Source: Peptostreptococcus sp.
Lineage (GTDB): Bacteria > Bacillota > Clostridia > Peptostreptococcales > Peptostreptococcaceae
Length of the DNA stretch: 16,135 bases
Direction of reading: 5' to 3'
Assembly (NCBI GenBank): GCA_020025095.1
Contig: JAHHSS010000028.1
Coordinates: 1 to 16,135, forward strand
Below the pieces are notes generated by a model. The model was not told the DNA's origin, searched no databases, and saw nothing but the letters and a program-made list of their open reading frames with translations. The position numbers were made by a program, and so were the translations under genes. Shown here piece by piece: positions 1 to 8,295 of this stretch. Position 1 is the stretch's first letter; each line of letters starts with the position of its first letter.

Positions 1-220
1 CGCATAAAATTATACGATTTTATTCATCAACGTCAGTTGACAAAGAACCATTAAAATAATAAAAATATACTTTTTTATAGAGAAAATTTATTTATGGAAA
101 GTTAATTGATAAGAAATAAATATAAAATAATAATTGATATCTTTTTTGTTTAAAAGATGTTTAATATGTGTATAACTAATAATGAAAATGTCAAAGGGCT
201 TAGTATGTATATATTTAAGT

Positions 221-238
221 TTGTGTTAAATTTGACAA
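221..238 (+). promoter_or_regulatory. Putative Rex (redox repressor) operator upstream of cydA
   Basis: The 18-mer TTGTGTTAAATTTGACAA has the TTGT...ACAA ends and AT-rich centre of Rex operators; it matches the staphylococcal-type consensus TTGTGAAWWWWTTCACAA at 15 of 18 positions. It ends 29 bases before the cydA start, where a bound repressor would block transcription. Rex senses the NADH/NAD+ ratio and is known to control cyd operons in Firmicutes. The inner half-sites are not well palindromic. The core promoter is unclear: TATATT at 210-215 could be a -10 that would place the transcript start inside the operator, but no good -35 goes with it. Confidence 0.5.
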
Positions 239-267
239 ATTATATTTCAAGAAAGGAAAGTGTTATT

Positions 268-1662
268 ATGCCAGATGTATTAAGTCTTGCTAGATTTCAG
301 TTTGCTATGACTACGATATTTCACTTTTTCTTTGTACCATTATCAATAGGTCTAGGTTTCTGTGTTTCTATTATGGAAACTAGATACTGTATGACTGGAG
401 ATTTGAGGTATAAACAATTAGCGAAATTTTGGGGCAAAATGCTTATATTAAGTTTTGCGGTAGGAGTAGTTACAGGAATTATTCAAGAGTTCCAGTTTGG
501 AATGAACTGGTCAGATTATTCACGATTTGTAGGAGATATATTTGGAGCACCACTAGCAATAGAAGCTCTTTTATCATTCTTCCTAGAATCTACATTCCTT
601 GGAGTATGGATGTTCTCTTGGGAAAAGGTATCTAAAAAGCTACATTGTCTTTTTATATGGTTGGTAACAATAGGTTCAGCTTTATCAGCACTATGGATAC
701 TAATAGCTAACAGTTTTATGCAACATCCTGAGGGCTTTGAGTTAATTAATGGAAGGGCTCAAATGGTTGATTTTGGAGCATTAATTTCAAATCCTCAAGT
801 GTGGTATGAATATGGTCATGTAATATTTGCTGCACTTACACTTGCATCATTCTTTATAATGGGAAGTTCAGCTATTAATATTATAAAGAATAAAGAAGTT
901 GATTTTTATAAAAAATCGATGAAAACAGTAGCAATTATAGCAATTATAGGAGCATTAGGAACAGCTGGAGTAGGTGACTTACAGGCAAGAGCTCTTGTAA
1001 AAGATCAGCCTTTAAAGTTTGCAGCAATGGAGGGGCTTTATGAAAATTCTCCAAGTCCTGCACCTTGGGCTCTTATATCAAATATAGACACGAAAAAAAG
1101 AGAATCAAAGCCAATTATAGAAATTCCTTATTTATTGAGTATGCTTTCTTATCATAAGCCTACAGGGGCTGTTAGAGGTATGAATTCTATTACTAAGGAA
1201 TACCAGTCAAAGTATGGTGACTTAGATTATAATCTTCCAGTGAAAACAATGTTTTATAGCTTTAGAGTAATGGCAGGTTTTGGTGGAATATTTGTTTTAA
1301 TGTCAATAATAGCCTTAATAGGAGTTAAGAAAAATAAAATAGAAAATTGGAAAGTATTCCTAAAACTAATGGGAATATGTACTTTCTTACCATGGCTTGC
1401 AACTTCAACAGGTTGGTTGATTACAGAGTTAGGTAGAGCACCATGGACAGTATATGGATTATTTACAATAGCTGATTCGGTATCACCAAATGTTACAGCT
1501 GGTCAGTTGTTATTTACTAATATAGTATACTTTGGCTTATTTGCATTGTTAGGTGGAGTAATGGTTTATTTAATGATAAGACAATTTAAAAAAGGTCCTT
1601 TTGCAGATGAAGGTGAATTAACTGCAGAAGATGTAGATCCTTTTGGATATGAGGGGGTGTAG
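268..1662 (+). CDS. cydA: Cytochrome bd ubiquinol/menaquinol oxidase subunit I (CydA)
   Basis: Heme-bearing, quinol-oxidising subunit of the membrane bd oxidase, which reduces O2 to water. The 464-residue product aligns with E. coli CydA without gaps at its N-terminus: His19 (heme b595 ligand), Glu99 and Glu107 fall at the same numbers. His184 corresponds to the heme b558 ligand His186, and Met335 in FYSFRVM to Met393. Lys250 and Glu255 (KFAAME) match the quinol-site Lys252/Glu257. The protein is shorter than E. coli CydA because the Q-loop is the short type usual in Firmicutes. The start at 268 is chosen because GAAAGGAAAG lies just upstream and it puts His19 in register; an in-frame ATG at 157 has no ribosome site and would translate through the putative Rex operator. 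The normally conserved GRQPW motif reads GRAPW (residues 389-393). cydB follows after 3 bases. Confidence 0.97.
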   Translation: MPDVLSLARFQFAMTTIFHFFFVPLSIGLGFCVSIMETRYCMTGDLRYKQLAKFWGKMLILSFAVGVVTGIIQEFQFGMNWSDYSRFVGDIFGAPLAIEALLSFFLESTFLGVWMFSWEKVSKKLHCLFIWLVTIGSALSALWILIANSFMQHPEGFELINGRAQMVDFGALISNPQVWYEYGHVIFAALTLASFFIMGSSAINIIKNKEVDFYKKSMKTVAIIAIIGALGTAGVGDLQARALVKDQPLKFAAMEGLYENSPSPAPWALISNIDTKKRESKPIIEIPYLLSMLSYHKPTGAVRGMNSITKEYQSKYGDLDYNLPVKTMFYSFRVMAGFGGIFVLMSIIALIGVKKNKIENWKVFLKLMGICTFLPWLATSTGWLITELGRAPWTVYGLFTIADSVSPNVTAGQLLFTNIVYFGLFALLGGVMVYLMIRQFKKGPFADEGELTAEDVDPFGYEGV

Positions 1663-1665
1663 AAC

Positions 1666-2685
1666 ATGAGTTTTTGGCAGATACTTTGGTTTTTATTAAT
1701 CGGCATTCTATTCTCAGGGTTCTTCTTCCTTGAAGGTTTCGATTATGGAGTAGGTATTCTTCATCTTTTCTTAGGAAAAAATAAAGAAGAAAGAGATCAA
1801 ATTATGATGACCATAGAACCAGTTTGGGATGGAAATGAAGTTTGGCTTATCACAGCTGGTGGAGCTATATTTGCATCATTCCCGTATTGGTATGCATCAC
1901 TTTTCAGTGGATTTTATATACCACTTTTCATAGTGCTTGCAGGATTAATCTTAAGAGGTGTTTGTTTTGCATTTAGACACTTCTCAGAAACAAATAAAGC
2001 TAAAGAATTTTGGGATAAGGTATTCGGTATATCAAATATTATTCCACCATTCGTTTTAGGTATGATATTTACTGCTATGGTATCAGGAGTACCTATGGAT
2101 GCCAAGGGAAATATATATGCAAGTTTTGGAGATTATGTAACACCATTTTCACTTGTAGGTGGTGTAGCAGTTCTTCTATTATGTTTACTTCATGGGCTTA
2201 ACTATATAGCTCTAAAGACTACAGGAAATGTAAGAGAAAGAGCTCATGTATGGGCTAAGAAACTTTATATAGTACTATTTGCAGGTGAAGCATTATTTGC
2301 TATTTTACTATATCTATATACTGATTTCTTTGTAGTTCATCCAATATCAACAGTTATACTATTAGCTGTTATAATAGCATTATCAATATTTGCTACTAAA
2401 TCTGTTTATTCAAAGTATGAAGGTAGAGCTTTTATAGCAAGTGGTCTTACTTTGATAGCAGTAGTAGCATTGTTATTTACAGGTTTGTTCCCAAGAGTAA
2501 TGGTAAGTTCAATAAATCCGAACTACTCATTACTTATAGCCAATGCCTCAAGTTCAGAATACACACTAAAAACTATGACAATAGTAGCCATATGTATTCT
2601 TCCGTTTGTACTTGCATATCAGGCATGGGTATATAACTTCTTTAAAGATAGAATAAATAAGAAGGATAAGGAACTACAGAAATAA
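1666..2685 (+). CDS. cydB: Cytochrome bd oxidase subunit II (CydB)
   Basis: Second membrane subunit of the bd oxidase; it pairs with CydA and is needed for stable heme insertion. The 339-residue hydrophobic protein carries the family signatures near its N-terminus: GFDYGVG (24-30) and WDGNEVWLITAGGA (54-67), containing the conserved acidic residues Asp26, Asp55 and Glu58. Multiple membrane segments follow to a short basic C-terminal tail. The ribosome site GAGGGGGT (1651-1658) lies inside the end of cydA, 7 bases before the ATG, so the two are translationally linked. The stop codon overlaps the cydD start by one base (TAATG at 2683-2687). Length is normal for the family. Confidence 0.96.
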   Translation: MSFWQILWFLLIGILFSGFFFLEGFDYGVGILHLFLGKNKEERDQIMMTIEPVWDGNEVWLITAGGAIFASFPYWYASLFSGFYIPLFIVLAGLILRGVCFAFRHFSETNKAKEFWDKVFGISNIIPPFVLGMIFTAMVSGVPMDAKGNIYASFGDYVTPFSLVGGVAVLLLCLLHGLNYIALKTTGNVRERAHVWAKKLYIVLFAGEALFAILLYLYTDFFVVHPISTVILLAVIIALSIFATKSVYSKYEGRAFIASGLTLIAVVALLFTGLFPRVMVSSINPNYSLLIANASSSEYTLKTMTIVAICILPFVLAYQAWVYNFFKDRINKKDKELQK

Positions 2686-4424
2686 TGATTGACAAGCAGA
2701 TTTTAAAAATCAAAGGTATGAAATCATTGATGGGAAAGCTTGTAGGAATTTCATTCCTGCAAGCTTTATTTATACTATTCCAATGTGTATTTCTTTCTAG
2801 GGTAATAACAAATCTTTTTCATGGAGAAAGTCTTTTGACACAAAGTAAATATATTTTTATTTTTGCTTTGTGCTTTGTTTTAAGACATTTATCTCATCTT
2901 GTAAGTGAAGCATCAGCAAGTAAATTTTCTGCAAGTGTAGGAAAAAAATTAAGAAAAAGATTAATGGATAAGATATATAGATTAGGCCCTTGTCTAGTAA
3001 AAAAAGAGGGAACAGCTACTTTGACAGTTGAGGCTATGGAAGGTATATCAAATATTGAAAATTATATTTCAATTATAAGCATAAAAATAGTCGAGATGAT
3101 GATACTACCTGTAATATTGATTGTTTCGATTTTCTATTATGATTTTACAAGTGGTGTAATATTGGTATTAGTTTTTCCAATAGTTATAATTTTTATGATA
3201 CTATTTGGAAATGCAGCCAAGGCAAAAGCAGATAAACAATTTAGTGGATATAAAATTCTTTCAAATCATTTTTTAGATTCTCTTCAAGGTCTTGAAACTT
3301 TAAAGATAGTCGGAAAAAGTGAAAAACATTCAAAAAATGTATTTCTTGTAAGTGAAGATTATAGAAAGGCAACTATGAATACATTAAAAATAGCAATACT
3401 TTCAACATTTGCCTTAGATTTTTTCACTACATTATCTATTGCAATAGTAGCAGTGTTTTTAGGTTTAAGATTATTAAAGGGAGAAATGATGCTTTACCCA
3501 GCAATGACAGTATTGATACTTTCGCCAGAATTTTTCTTCCCTTTAAGACAATTTGCAGAAGATTATCATGCAACATTGGATGGAAAAAATGCAATGAAAG
3601 ATTTAGAAAGAATAGAAAAATCTACTGATTTAAAAATAGAAAGTAAAATAAAAAGTAGTGAGTTTAAATTAGATGATGAAACTCAATTGGAGATAAATAA
3701 TTTAAGCTATAAGTATGATGGAAGTGATATATATGCACTTGATAATATAAGCTACAAGCATAAAGGATTAGGAAAAATAGGGATTATAGGGTATAGCGGT
3801 TCAGGGAAAAGCACCCTACTTAATATATTAGGAGGTTTTTTACAAGCAGAAGATAAAGCAAAAATAAAAATTAATAACACTGAAATAAACCACTTTACAC
3901 AAGAAGGTTGGCAAGAGGATATAATTTATATTCCTCAAAATCCGTATATCTTTTCTGCTTCTATACTAGATAATATAAGATTTTACTCTCCAGAAGCCAC
4001 TTTAGAAGAGGTAAAAGAAGTTTCTAAAAAGGTAGGATTGTATGAGTTTATAGAGGCTATGGAAGATAAATTTGAAAGTAAAATAGGTGAAGGTGGAAGA
4101 AGTATATCTGGAGGACAGGCACAAAGAATAGCTATAGCTAGAGCATTTTTGTGTCCAGATAGAAAAATTCTTTTGTTTGATGAGCCTACTGCACATCTTG
4201 ATATAGAAACTGAAATTGAACTTAAAAAATATATATTAGAACTATCAAAAGGAAGATTGATGTTTTTATCTACACATAGATTGCACTGGATGAAAGATAT
4301 GGATGAAATACTAGTTATTTCAAATGGAAAACTTGTTCAAAGTGGAAACTATAAAGAAATAAGTAAGCAAGGCGGGGAATTTGAAAAGCTCGTTAAAAGA
4401 ATGAGAGGTGATAGAATTGAATAA
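2685..4424 (+). CDS. cydD: CydD: half of the heterodimeric thiol exporter CydDC (ABC transporter)
   Basis: First of two ABC half-transporters that follow cydAB. In E. coli CydDC exports cysteine/glutathione or acts in heme handling, and it is required to assemble the bd oxidase. The 579-residue chain has an N-terminal six-helix membrane domain (about 1-310) and a C-terminal nucleotide-binding domain with Walker A GYSGSGKST (369-377), signature SGGQ (475-478), Walker B ending in DEP (Asp499, Glu500) and the H-loop His531. DEPTAHLD after Walker B is typical of CydD. The ATG overlaps the cydB stop by one base; AAGGAA at 2668-2673 is a weak ribosome site, so coupling to cydB translation is likely. 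The CydD versus CydC naming rests on gene order and motif style, and some Bacillus annotations use the reverse names. Confidence 0.9.
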   Translation: MIDKQILKIKGMKSLMGKLVGISFLQALFILFQCVFLSRVITNLFHGESLLTQSKYIFIFALCFVLRHLSHLVSEASASKFSASVGKKLRKRLMDKIYRLGPCLVKKEGTATLTVEAMEGISNIENYISIISIKIVEMMILPVILIVSIFYYDFTSGVILVLVFPIVIIFMILFGNAAKAKADKQFSGYKILSNHFLDSLQGLETLKIVGKSEKHSKNVFLVSEDYRKATMNTLKIAILSTFALDFFTTLSIAIVAVFLGLRLLKGEMMLYPAMTVLILSPEFFFPLRQFAEDYHATLDGKNAMKDLERIEKSTDLKIESKIKSSEFKLDDETQLEINNLSYKYDGSDIYALDNISYKHKGLGKIGIIGYSGSGKSTLLNILGGFLQAEDKAKIKINNTEINHFTQEGWQEDIIYIPQNPYIFSASILDNIRFYSPEATLEEVKEVSKKVGLYEFIEAMEDKFESKIGEGGRSISGGQAQRIAIARAFLCPDRKILLFDEPTAHLDIETEIELKKYILELSKGRLMFLSTHRLHWMKDMDEILVISNGKLVQSGNYKEISKQGGEFEKLVKRMRGDRIE

Positions 4425-6177
4425 AATAAGTTCTATAAAAGAAACTATTAAAAAAGACCGTTGGGTAAAATCATTCTTGAGAGATAATAAAGCTTTATTG
4501 ATATTAGTTATATTCCTTGGTTTTATGACAGCTTTTAGTGCATCAGCACTAATGTTTATTTCTGGATATTTAATAAGTAAAGCTTCGACAAAACCATATA
4601 ATATACTATTGATATATGTACCAATAGTTCTAACAAGAACATTCGGAATTTCTAGACCAGCTTTCAGATATGCACAAAGACTTACATCTCATAACTGGGT
4701 TTTGAAAATGACATCAAAACTAAGGTTGAAGCTTTATAATACGATAGAAAAATCGGGTATTTTTTATAAGGAAAAATTTGTATCAGGAAATATATTGTCT
4801 GTACTAACAGAAGATGTAGGGCATATTCAAAATATGTATCTTAGAACAATATTTCCAGCATTGTTGGCACTCTTTGTTTATGTATTTATTATTGTAGCTA
4901 CAGGCTTAATAAATATTTACATAGCTTTAGCGATGTTTTTATTGTTTACAATTCTTTTATTTATAGCTCCTATACTTTCTCTTGCAATAAATGGAGATAG
5001 AATATCAAAAAAGAAGAAAGAAAGAACAAAGCTTTATGAAAAAATAACAGATAATGTACTAGGTGTAGGAGATTGGAATGTAAGTGGTCAGAAAGACAGA
5101 TTTTTTGAAAATATAGAAAGAGAAGAAGATAGTCTTGCTAAATTGGAGGGTGAACTGAGGGCATATGGAAGAAAAAGAAATTTAATTTTGCAAATAGTTT
5201 TTGTCTTAGTTTCAATTTCTATAATTATATTTGCAGGAATATACTTCAAAGATTTTTCAAATAAAAACTGGATAGCTGCATTTGTATTATGTGTATTTCC
5301 TTTAGCAGATACATTTATACCTCTATCTATAGGAATGGAAGAAATGGCATCGCATGAAAAATCTATTGAAAATGTAAATAATTTAAGTGATATGGTTGAA
5401 AATAGGGTATATAAAAACATAGAGTATGATATAGAAAATGCTAATTCAGCAATATCAGTTGAAGATTTAACATTTAGATATAAATCTGAATTTAATGAAG
5501 AAACTATTTTAGATAATATATCTTTTGAAATTCCTAAAAATCAGAAAGTATGTATACTTGGGAAAAGTGGTGCGGGAAAATCGACACTTATGAAAATACT
5601 AAGAGGAGATATATATGATTATACTGGAAAGGTAAAAATTTTTGACGAAGATATGGTAAATGTGGATTTGGGCAAGGAGAAGATTGTAGGAGTACTTAAT
5701 CAGAGTCCTTGGATATTCAATACGACAATTTTCAACAATCTTAGACTAGGGGATGAAAAATTGACATATTCAAAAGCCAGTGAGATAATAAAAATGGTAG
5801 GCCTTGAAAATAAGATAAATTCGTTAAGAGAAGGTATAGATACAGTTATGGATGAAGGTGGAAAAAACCTTTCTGGTGGAGAAAGACAAAGAATTGCCCT
5901 GGCAAGAATACTTGCTATGGAAACTCCTATTATACTTCTTGATGAACCTACTGTCGGTCTTGATCCAGTTACAGAACATGATCTTCTAGAGACTATATTC
6001 AGTGTGTTTAAAGATAAAACTATCATATGGGTTACTCACCATCTTCAAGATATAGAAAAAATGGATAGAGTATTATATTTAAAAGAAGGAAAGTTTATAA
6101 TGGATGATACTCCCCAAACTCTTATTAAAGAAAATGATTTTTTCAAAATGTTGTATAATATAGATAAAGGATTGTAA
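4417..6177 (+). CDS. cydC: CydC: second half of the CydDC ABC exporter
   Basis: Partner of CydD, forming the inner-membrane heterodimer needed for bd oxidase maturation. With the chosen start it is 586 residues: a membrane domain (about 1-320) followed by an ABC domain with Walker A GKSGAGKST (382-390), signature LSGGERQR (from 485), Walker B residues Asp509/Glu510 and the H-loop at His541-His542. DEPTVGLD resembles the CydC form of the D-loop. I place the start at TTG 4417 because the ribosome site GAGGTGA (4405-4411) sits 5 bases before it. The alternative GTG at 4408 would lie inside that ribosome site and adds only three residues. The gene overlaps cydD by 8 bases. No convincing terminator follows, so read-through into the prenyl synthase is possible. 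Confidence 0.9.
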   Translation: MNKISSIKETIKKDRWVKSFLRDNKALLILVIFLGFMTAFSASALMFISGYLISKASTKPYNILLIYVPIVLTRTFGISRPAFRYAQRLTSHNWVLKMTSKLRLKLYNTIEKSGIFYKEKFVSGNILSVLTEDVGHIQNMYLRTIFPALLALFVYVFIIVATGLINIYIALAMFLLFTILLFIAPILSLAINGDRISKKKKERTKLYEKITDNVLGVGDWNVSGQKDRFFENIEREEDSLAKLEGELRAYGRKRNLILQIVFVLVSISIIIFAGIYFKDFSNKNWIAAFVLCVFPLADTFIPLSIGMEEMASHEKSIENVNNLSDMVENRVYKNIEYDIENANSAISVEDLTFRYKSEFNEETILDNISFEIPKNQKVCILGKSGAGKSTLMKILRGDIYDYTGKVKIFDEDMVNVDLGKEKIVGVLNQSPWIFNTTIFNNLRLGDEKLTYSKASEIIKMVGLENKINSLREGIDTVMDEGGKNLSGGERQRIALARILAMETPIILLDEPTVGLDPVTEHDLLETIFSVFKDKTIIWVTHHLQDIEKMDRVLYLKEGKFIMDDTPQTLIKENDFFKMLYNIDKGL

Positions 6178-6249
6178 ATAAGTTATTAAAATATTTTTAT
6201 TAACTTGTCCGATAAAAATAATTACTTAAAAAAAATTAAAATATTAGTA

Positions 6250-6282
6250 GCTAGGAAATAAGTGCTTACTTAGTTTCCTAGC
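6250..6282 (+). other. Strong hairpin / dyad between cydC and the prenyl synthase
   Basis: GCTAGGAAATAAGT (6250-6263) pairs completely with ACTTA (6268-6272) plus TTTCCTAGC (6274-6282), giving 14 base pairs, one bulged G (6273) and a GCTT loop. There is no T-run after it on either strand, so it is not an ordinary intrinsic terminator. A second small hairpin (AACTT-TCC-AAGTT, 6284-6296) follows directly. It sits 33 bases before the AGGAGG of the next gene. It could be an operator dyad, an mRNA processing or stabilising element between operon halves, or a leader structure. Confidence 0.6.
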
Positions 6283-6325
6283 GAACTTTCCAAGTTATAA
6301 CAACAGGAGAAGTTAGGAGGTCAAT

Positions 6326-7324
6326 TTGATAGAAAAAAACGAAGTAGAAATAAATACTATGTGGGATGAATTTCCAGAAATAAAAAAAGAATTACAAAGG
6401 TGCAAGAAGTTCATAATAGAATCTATAGATATTCCTAATCTTGCTGTAAAGAAAGAAGTTTTAAAGTTAATAAATGTAGATGCTAAATTTATTAGACCAG
6501 CTTTAATGATAACAATTGGGAAAATGTATAATGGCGGAAAAGAATTAGATGATGATTTTATTAAGATAGCTGCGACATTAGAGCTTTTACATATGTCTAC
6601 TCTAATACATGATGATATAGTAGACGATTCTCCAAAAAGAAGAGGAGTAGAATCTCTTCAAAGTAAAATGGGAAAAGATGTAGCAGTATATGCTGGGGAT
6701 TATATGCTTTCATCAGTATTTTCTAATGTGATAGAATATGGAAAGAAAATTGAAAATATAAGAAAAATAACAGAAACTGTAAATGAAATTTTATCAGGCG
6801 AATTAATTCAAATGGATTATAGAAATAGTTTTTCTATAAGAGAGAAGGATTATTACAAAATAATAAGAGGTAAAACAGCTGTTATGATAGCTCTATGCTG
6901 TTATGAAGGAGCCTATATGTCAGGGTATAAAGAATATGCCAAAACAGCTTGGGAGTTTGGTGAATATATAGGAATGGCATTTCAGCTAAAAGATGATATA
7001 TTAGATGTTACATTAGAAGCTAATAAATCAAAAAAACCTGTAAATCAAGATTTTAAAGAGGGAAACTTTACATTGCCTGTAATAGAAGCAATGAAAGTAT
7101 ATAAAGAAGAACTTATGGAAATAAAAGAAAAAAATATTTACAATGATGAGGTCAATATAAAAATAAGACAAATTCTTGAAAAATCAGGTGGGATACTATA
7201 TTCTCAAAAAGTTTCTAAAGAGTATAGCGAAAAAGCAATTAGTATGTTAAATGGATTTGAAGATAGCTTATTCAAAAAATATCTCAATCAACTTGTCGGT
7301 AAATTGCTTAATAGAAATAACTAG
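6326..7324 (+). CDS. Trans-polyprenyl diphosphate synthase (quinone tail synthesis)
   Basis: Cytosolic or membrane-associated enzyme that condenses isopentenyl diphosphate units onto an allylic primer to make the isoprenoid tail of quinones. The 332-residue all-helical protein has both aspartate-rich metal-binding motifs: the first, DDIVDD (96-101), after the typical LIHDD context, and the second, DDILD (223-227), in FQLKDD. Product length (hepta-, octa- or other) cannot be read from the motifs, so no symbol is given. The start is TTG at 6326, 5 bases after a perfect AGGAGG (6315-6320); the first internal ATG (6359) lacks a comparable site. Its position directly before the MenA-like gene and after cydABDC indicates a role in respiratory quinone rather than cell-wall carrier synthesis. 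HepT or IspB-type naming would both be reasonable. Confidence 0.9.
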   Translation: MIEKNEVEINTMWDEFPEIKKELQRCKKFIIESIDIPNLAVKKEVLKLINVDAKFIRPALMITIGKMYNGGKELDDDFIKIAATLELLHMSTLIHDDIVDDSPKRRGVESLQSKMGKDVAVYAGDYMLSSVFSNVIEYGKKIENIRKITETVNEILSGELIQMDYRNSFSIREKDYYKIIRGKTAVMIALCCYEGAYMSGYKEYAKTAWEFGEYIGMAFQLKDDILDVTLEANKSKKPVNQDFKEGNFTLPVIEAMKVYKEELMEIKEKNIYNDEVNIKIRQILEKSGGILYSQKVSKEYSEKAISMLNGFEDSLFKKYLNQLVGKLLNRNN

Positions 7325-7332
7325 GGGTATAT

Positions 7333-8247
7333 ATGATGTTGTATAAGAGAATAAAAATTTATATGGAATTAGTTGAAATTAAAGCTAAATTAGCCAGTAT
7401 TTTTCCATTTCTATTAGGAGTATTATATTGTGTATACAATATGAATAAGATAAAGATAGCAGATTCTATAATATTAATATTGGCTATGTTGCTTTTCAAT
7501 ATGTCAGTTGATATGTTGGACAATTATTGCGACTATAAAAACGCCAGCTTAGAGCATGATTATAGAGAAAAAACGAATATAATTGGTAGAGAGGGCTTGA
7601 ATTTAAAAAGTATCTTAGTAGCGATTATAGTTTTTATTTCTATATCCGCAGTTTTGGGATTATACCTTGTTAATAAAACTGGGTATATACTTTTATTGCT
7701 GGGAATATACTCATTTTGTGTAGGAATATTTTATTCAGCAGGGCCAATTCCAATATCTTCACTTCCATTAGGTGAATTTTTTTCAGGTACTACCATGGGG
7801 TTTGTTATTATTTTAATAACAGTAGGAGTAAATTTAGGTGGATTCAACAGTCTTACTTATAAAGAAGTAGCAAATATATTTGTATTTTCTGTGCCAAGCA
7901 TATTTGCAATAGCAGCTCTTATGCTTACAAACAATCTATGTGACGTAATAGAGGATAGGATTAATGGAAGAAAAACAATAGCATGTGTAATAGGTCAGGA
8001 AAATTCAATAAAACTTTTGTATATATTCTATGGAATATGTCTTTTTGGTGTAATAGTAAATGTTATCTTAAGACTAACGCCTGCTACATATCTATTGGTG
8101 TTGCTGACTACAGGTAAAATATTTAAAAATACGAAAAAAATAGAAAATTTGCCTGTTAAAAATAAATCATTCAAATTTGCTGTTGAAAATTTAGGTATGA
8201 TACTATTTCTTCAATTTGCAGGATTTTTTATAGGAGTAGTTATATAA
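7333..8247 (+). CDS. menA: MenA-like 1,4-dihydroxy-2-naphthoate polyprenyltransferase (UbiA family)
   Basis: Integral membrane prenyltransferase that would attach the polyprenyl tail made by the upstream gene to a naphthoate head group, giving demethylmenaquinone. The 304-residue protein shows the two UbiA-family aspartate motifs: DNYCD (63-67) and DVIED (204-208). The surrounding NNLCDVIEDRINGRKT pattern resembles the MenA branch (NNxRDxxxDxxxGxxT) more than the UbiA branch, though the usual Arg is Cys203. Many hydrophobic segments are evident. The ribosome site AGGGGT (7323-7328) serves ATG 7333 or the adjacent ATG 7336; the first is used here. The gene is 8 bases downstream of the prenyl synthase stop. 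A different acceptor substrate cannot be excluded. Confidence 0.85.
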   Translation: MMLYKRIKIYMELVEIKAKLASIFPFLLGVLYCVYNMNKIKIADSIILILAMLLFNMSVDMLDNYCDYKNASLEHDYREKTNIIGREGLNLKSILVAIIVFISISAVLGLYLVNKTGYILLLLGIYSFCVGIFYSAGPIPISSLPLGEFFSGTTMGFVIILITVGVNLGGFNSLTYKEVANIFVFSVPSIFAIAALMLTNNLCDVIEDRINGRKTIACVIGQENSIKLLYIFYGICLFGVIVNVILRLTPATYLLVLLTTGKIFKNTKKIENLPVKNKSFKFAVENLGMILFLQFAGFFIGVVI

Positions 8248-8295
8248 ATTTAATATTATAATTAAAAAGAATAGTTTAAAGGAGAAGTGAATATT

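Noticed and set aside
4..23. ATAAAAT/ATTTTAT hairpin at the left edge
   Set aside because: Seven AT-only pairs with no T-run; expected by chance at this composition.
37..65. TTGACA at 37-42 as a promoter -35
   Set aside because: The -10 position 17 bases downstream reads TAAAAA and no gene starts suitably close; the true cydA promoter remains unclear.
157..267. In-frame N-terminal extension of CydA from ATG 157
   Set aside because: No ribosome site at 157, the extension has no CydA homology, and the start at 268 has a good site and puts His19 in exact register with E. coli CydA.
5088..5420. Minus-strand open frame inside cydC, and similar ones within spoVB, ndh, cydB and cydD
   Set aside because: They lie antisense to well-supported genes, show no recognisable domain and lack ribosome sites; they are reading-frame shadows.
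6180..6206. Inverted repeat AAGTTATTAAAA/TTTTATTAACTT after cydC as a terminator
   Set aside because: Only two G-C pairs could form at most, one mismatch interrupts the stem, and no T-run follows.
8287..8295. GTG 8287 as the ndh start
   Set aside because: It lies 1 base after AGGAGA, too close for ribosome binding; ATG 8296 is better and still places the FAD motif at the N-terminus.
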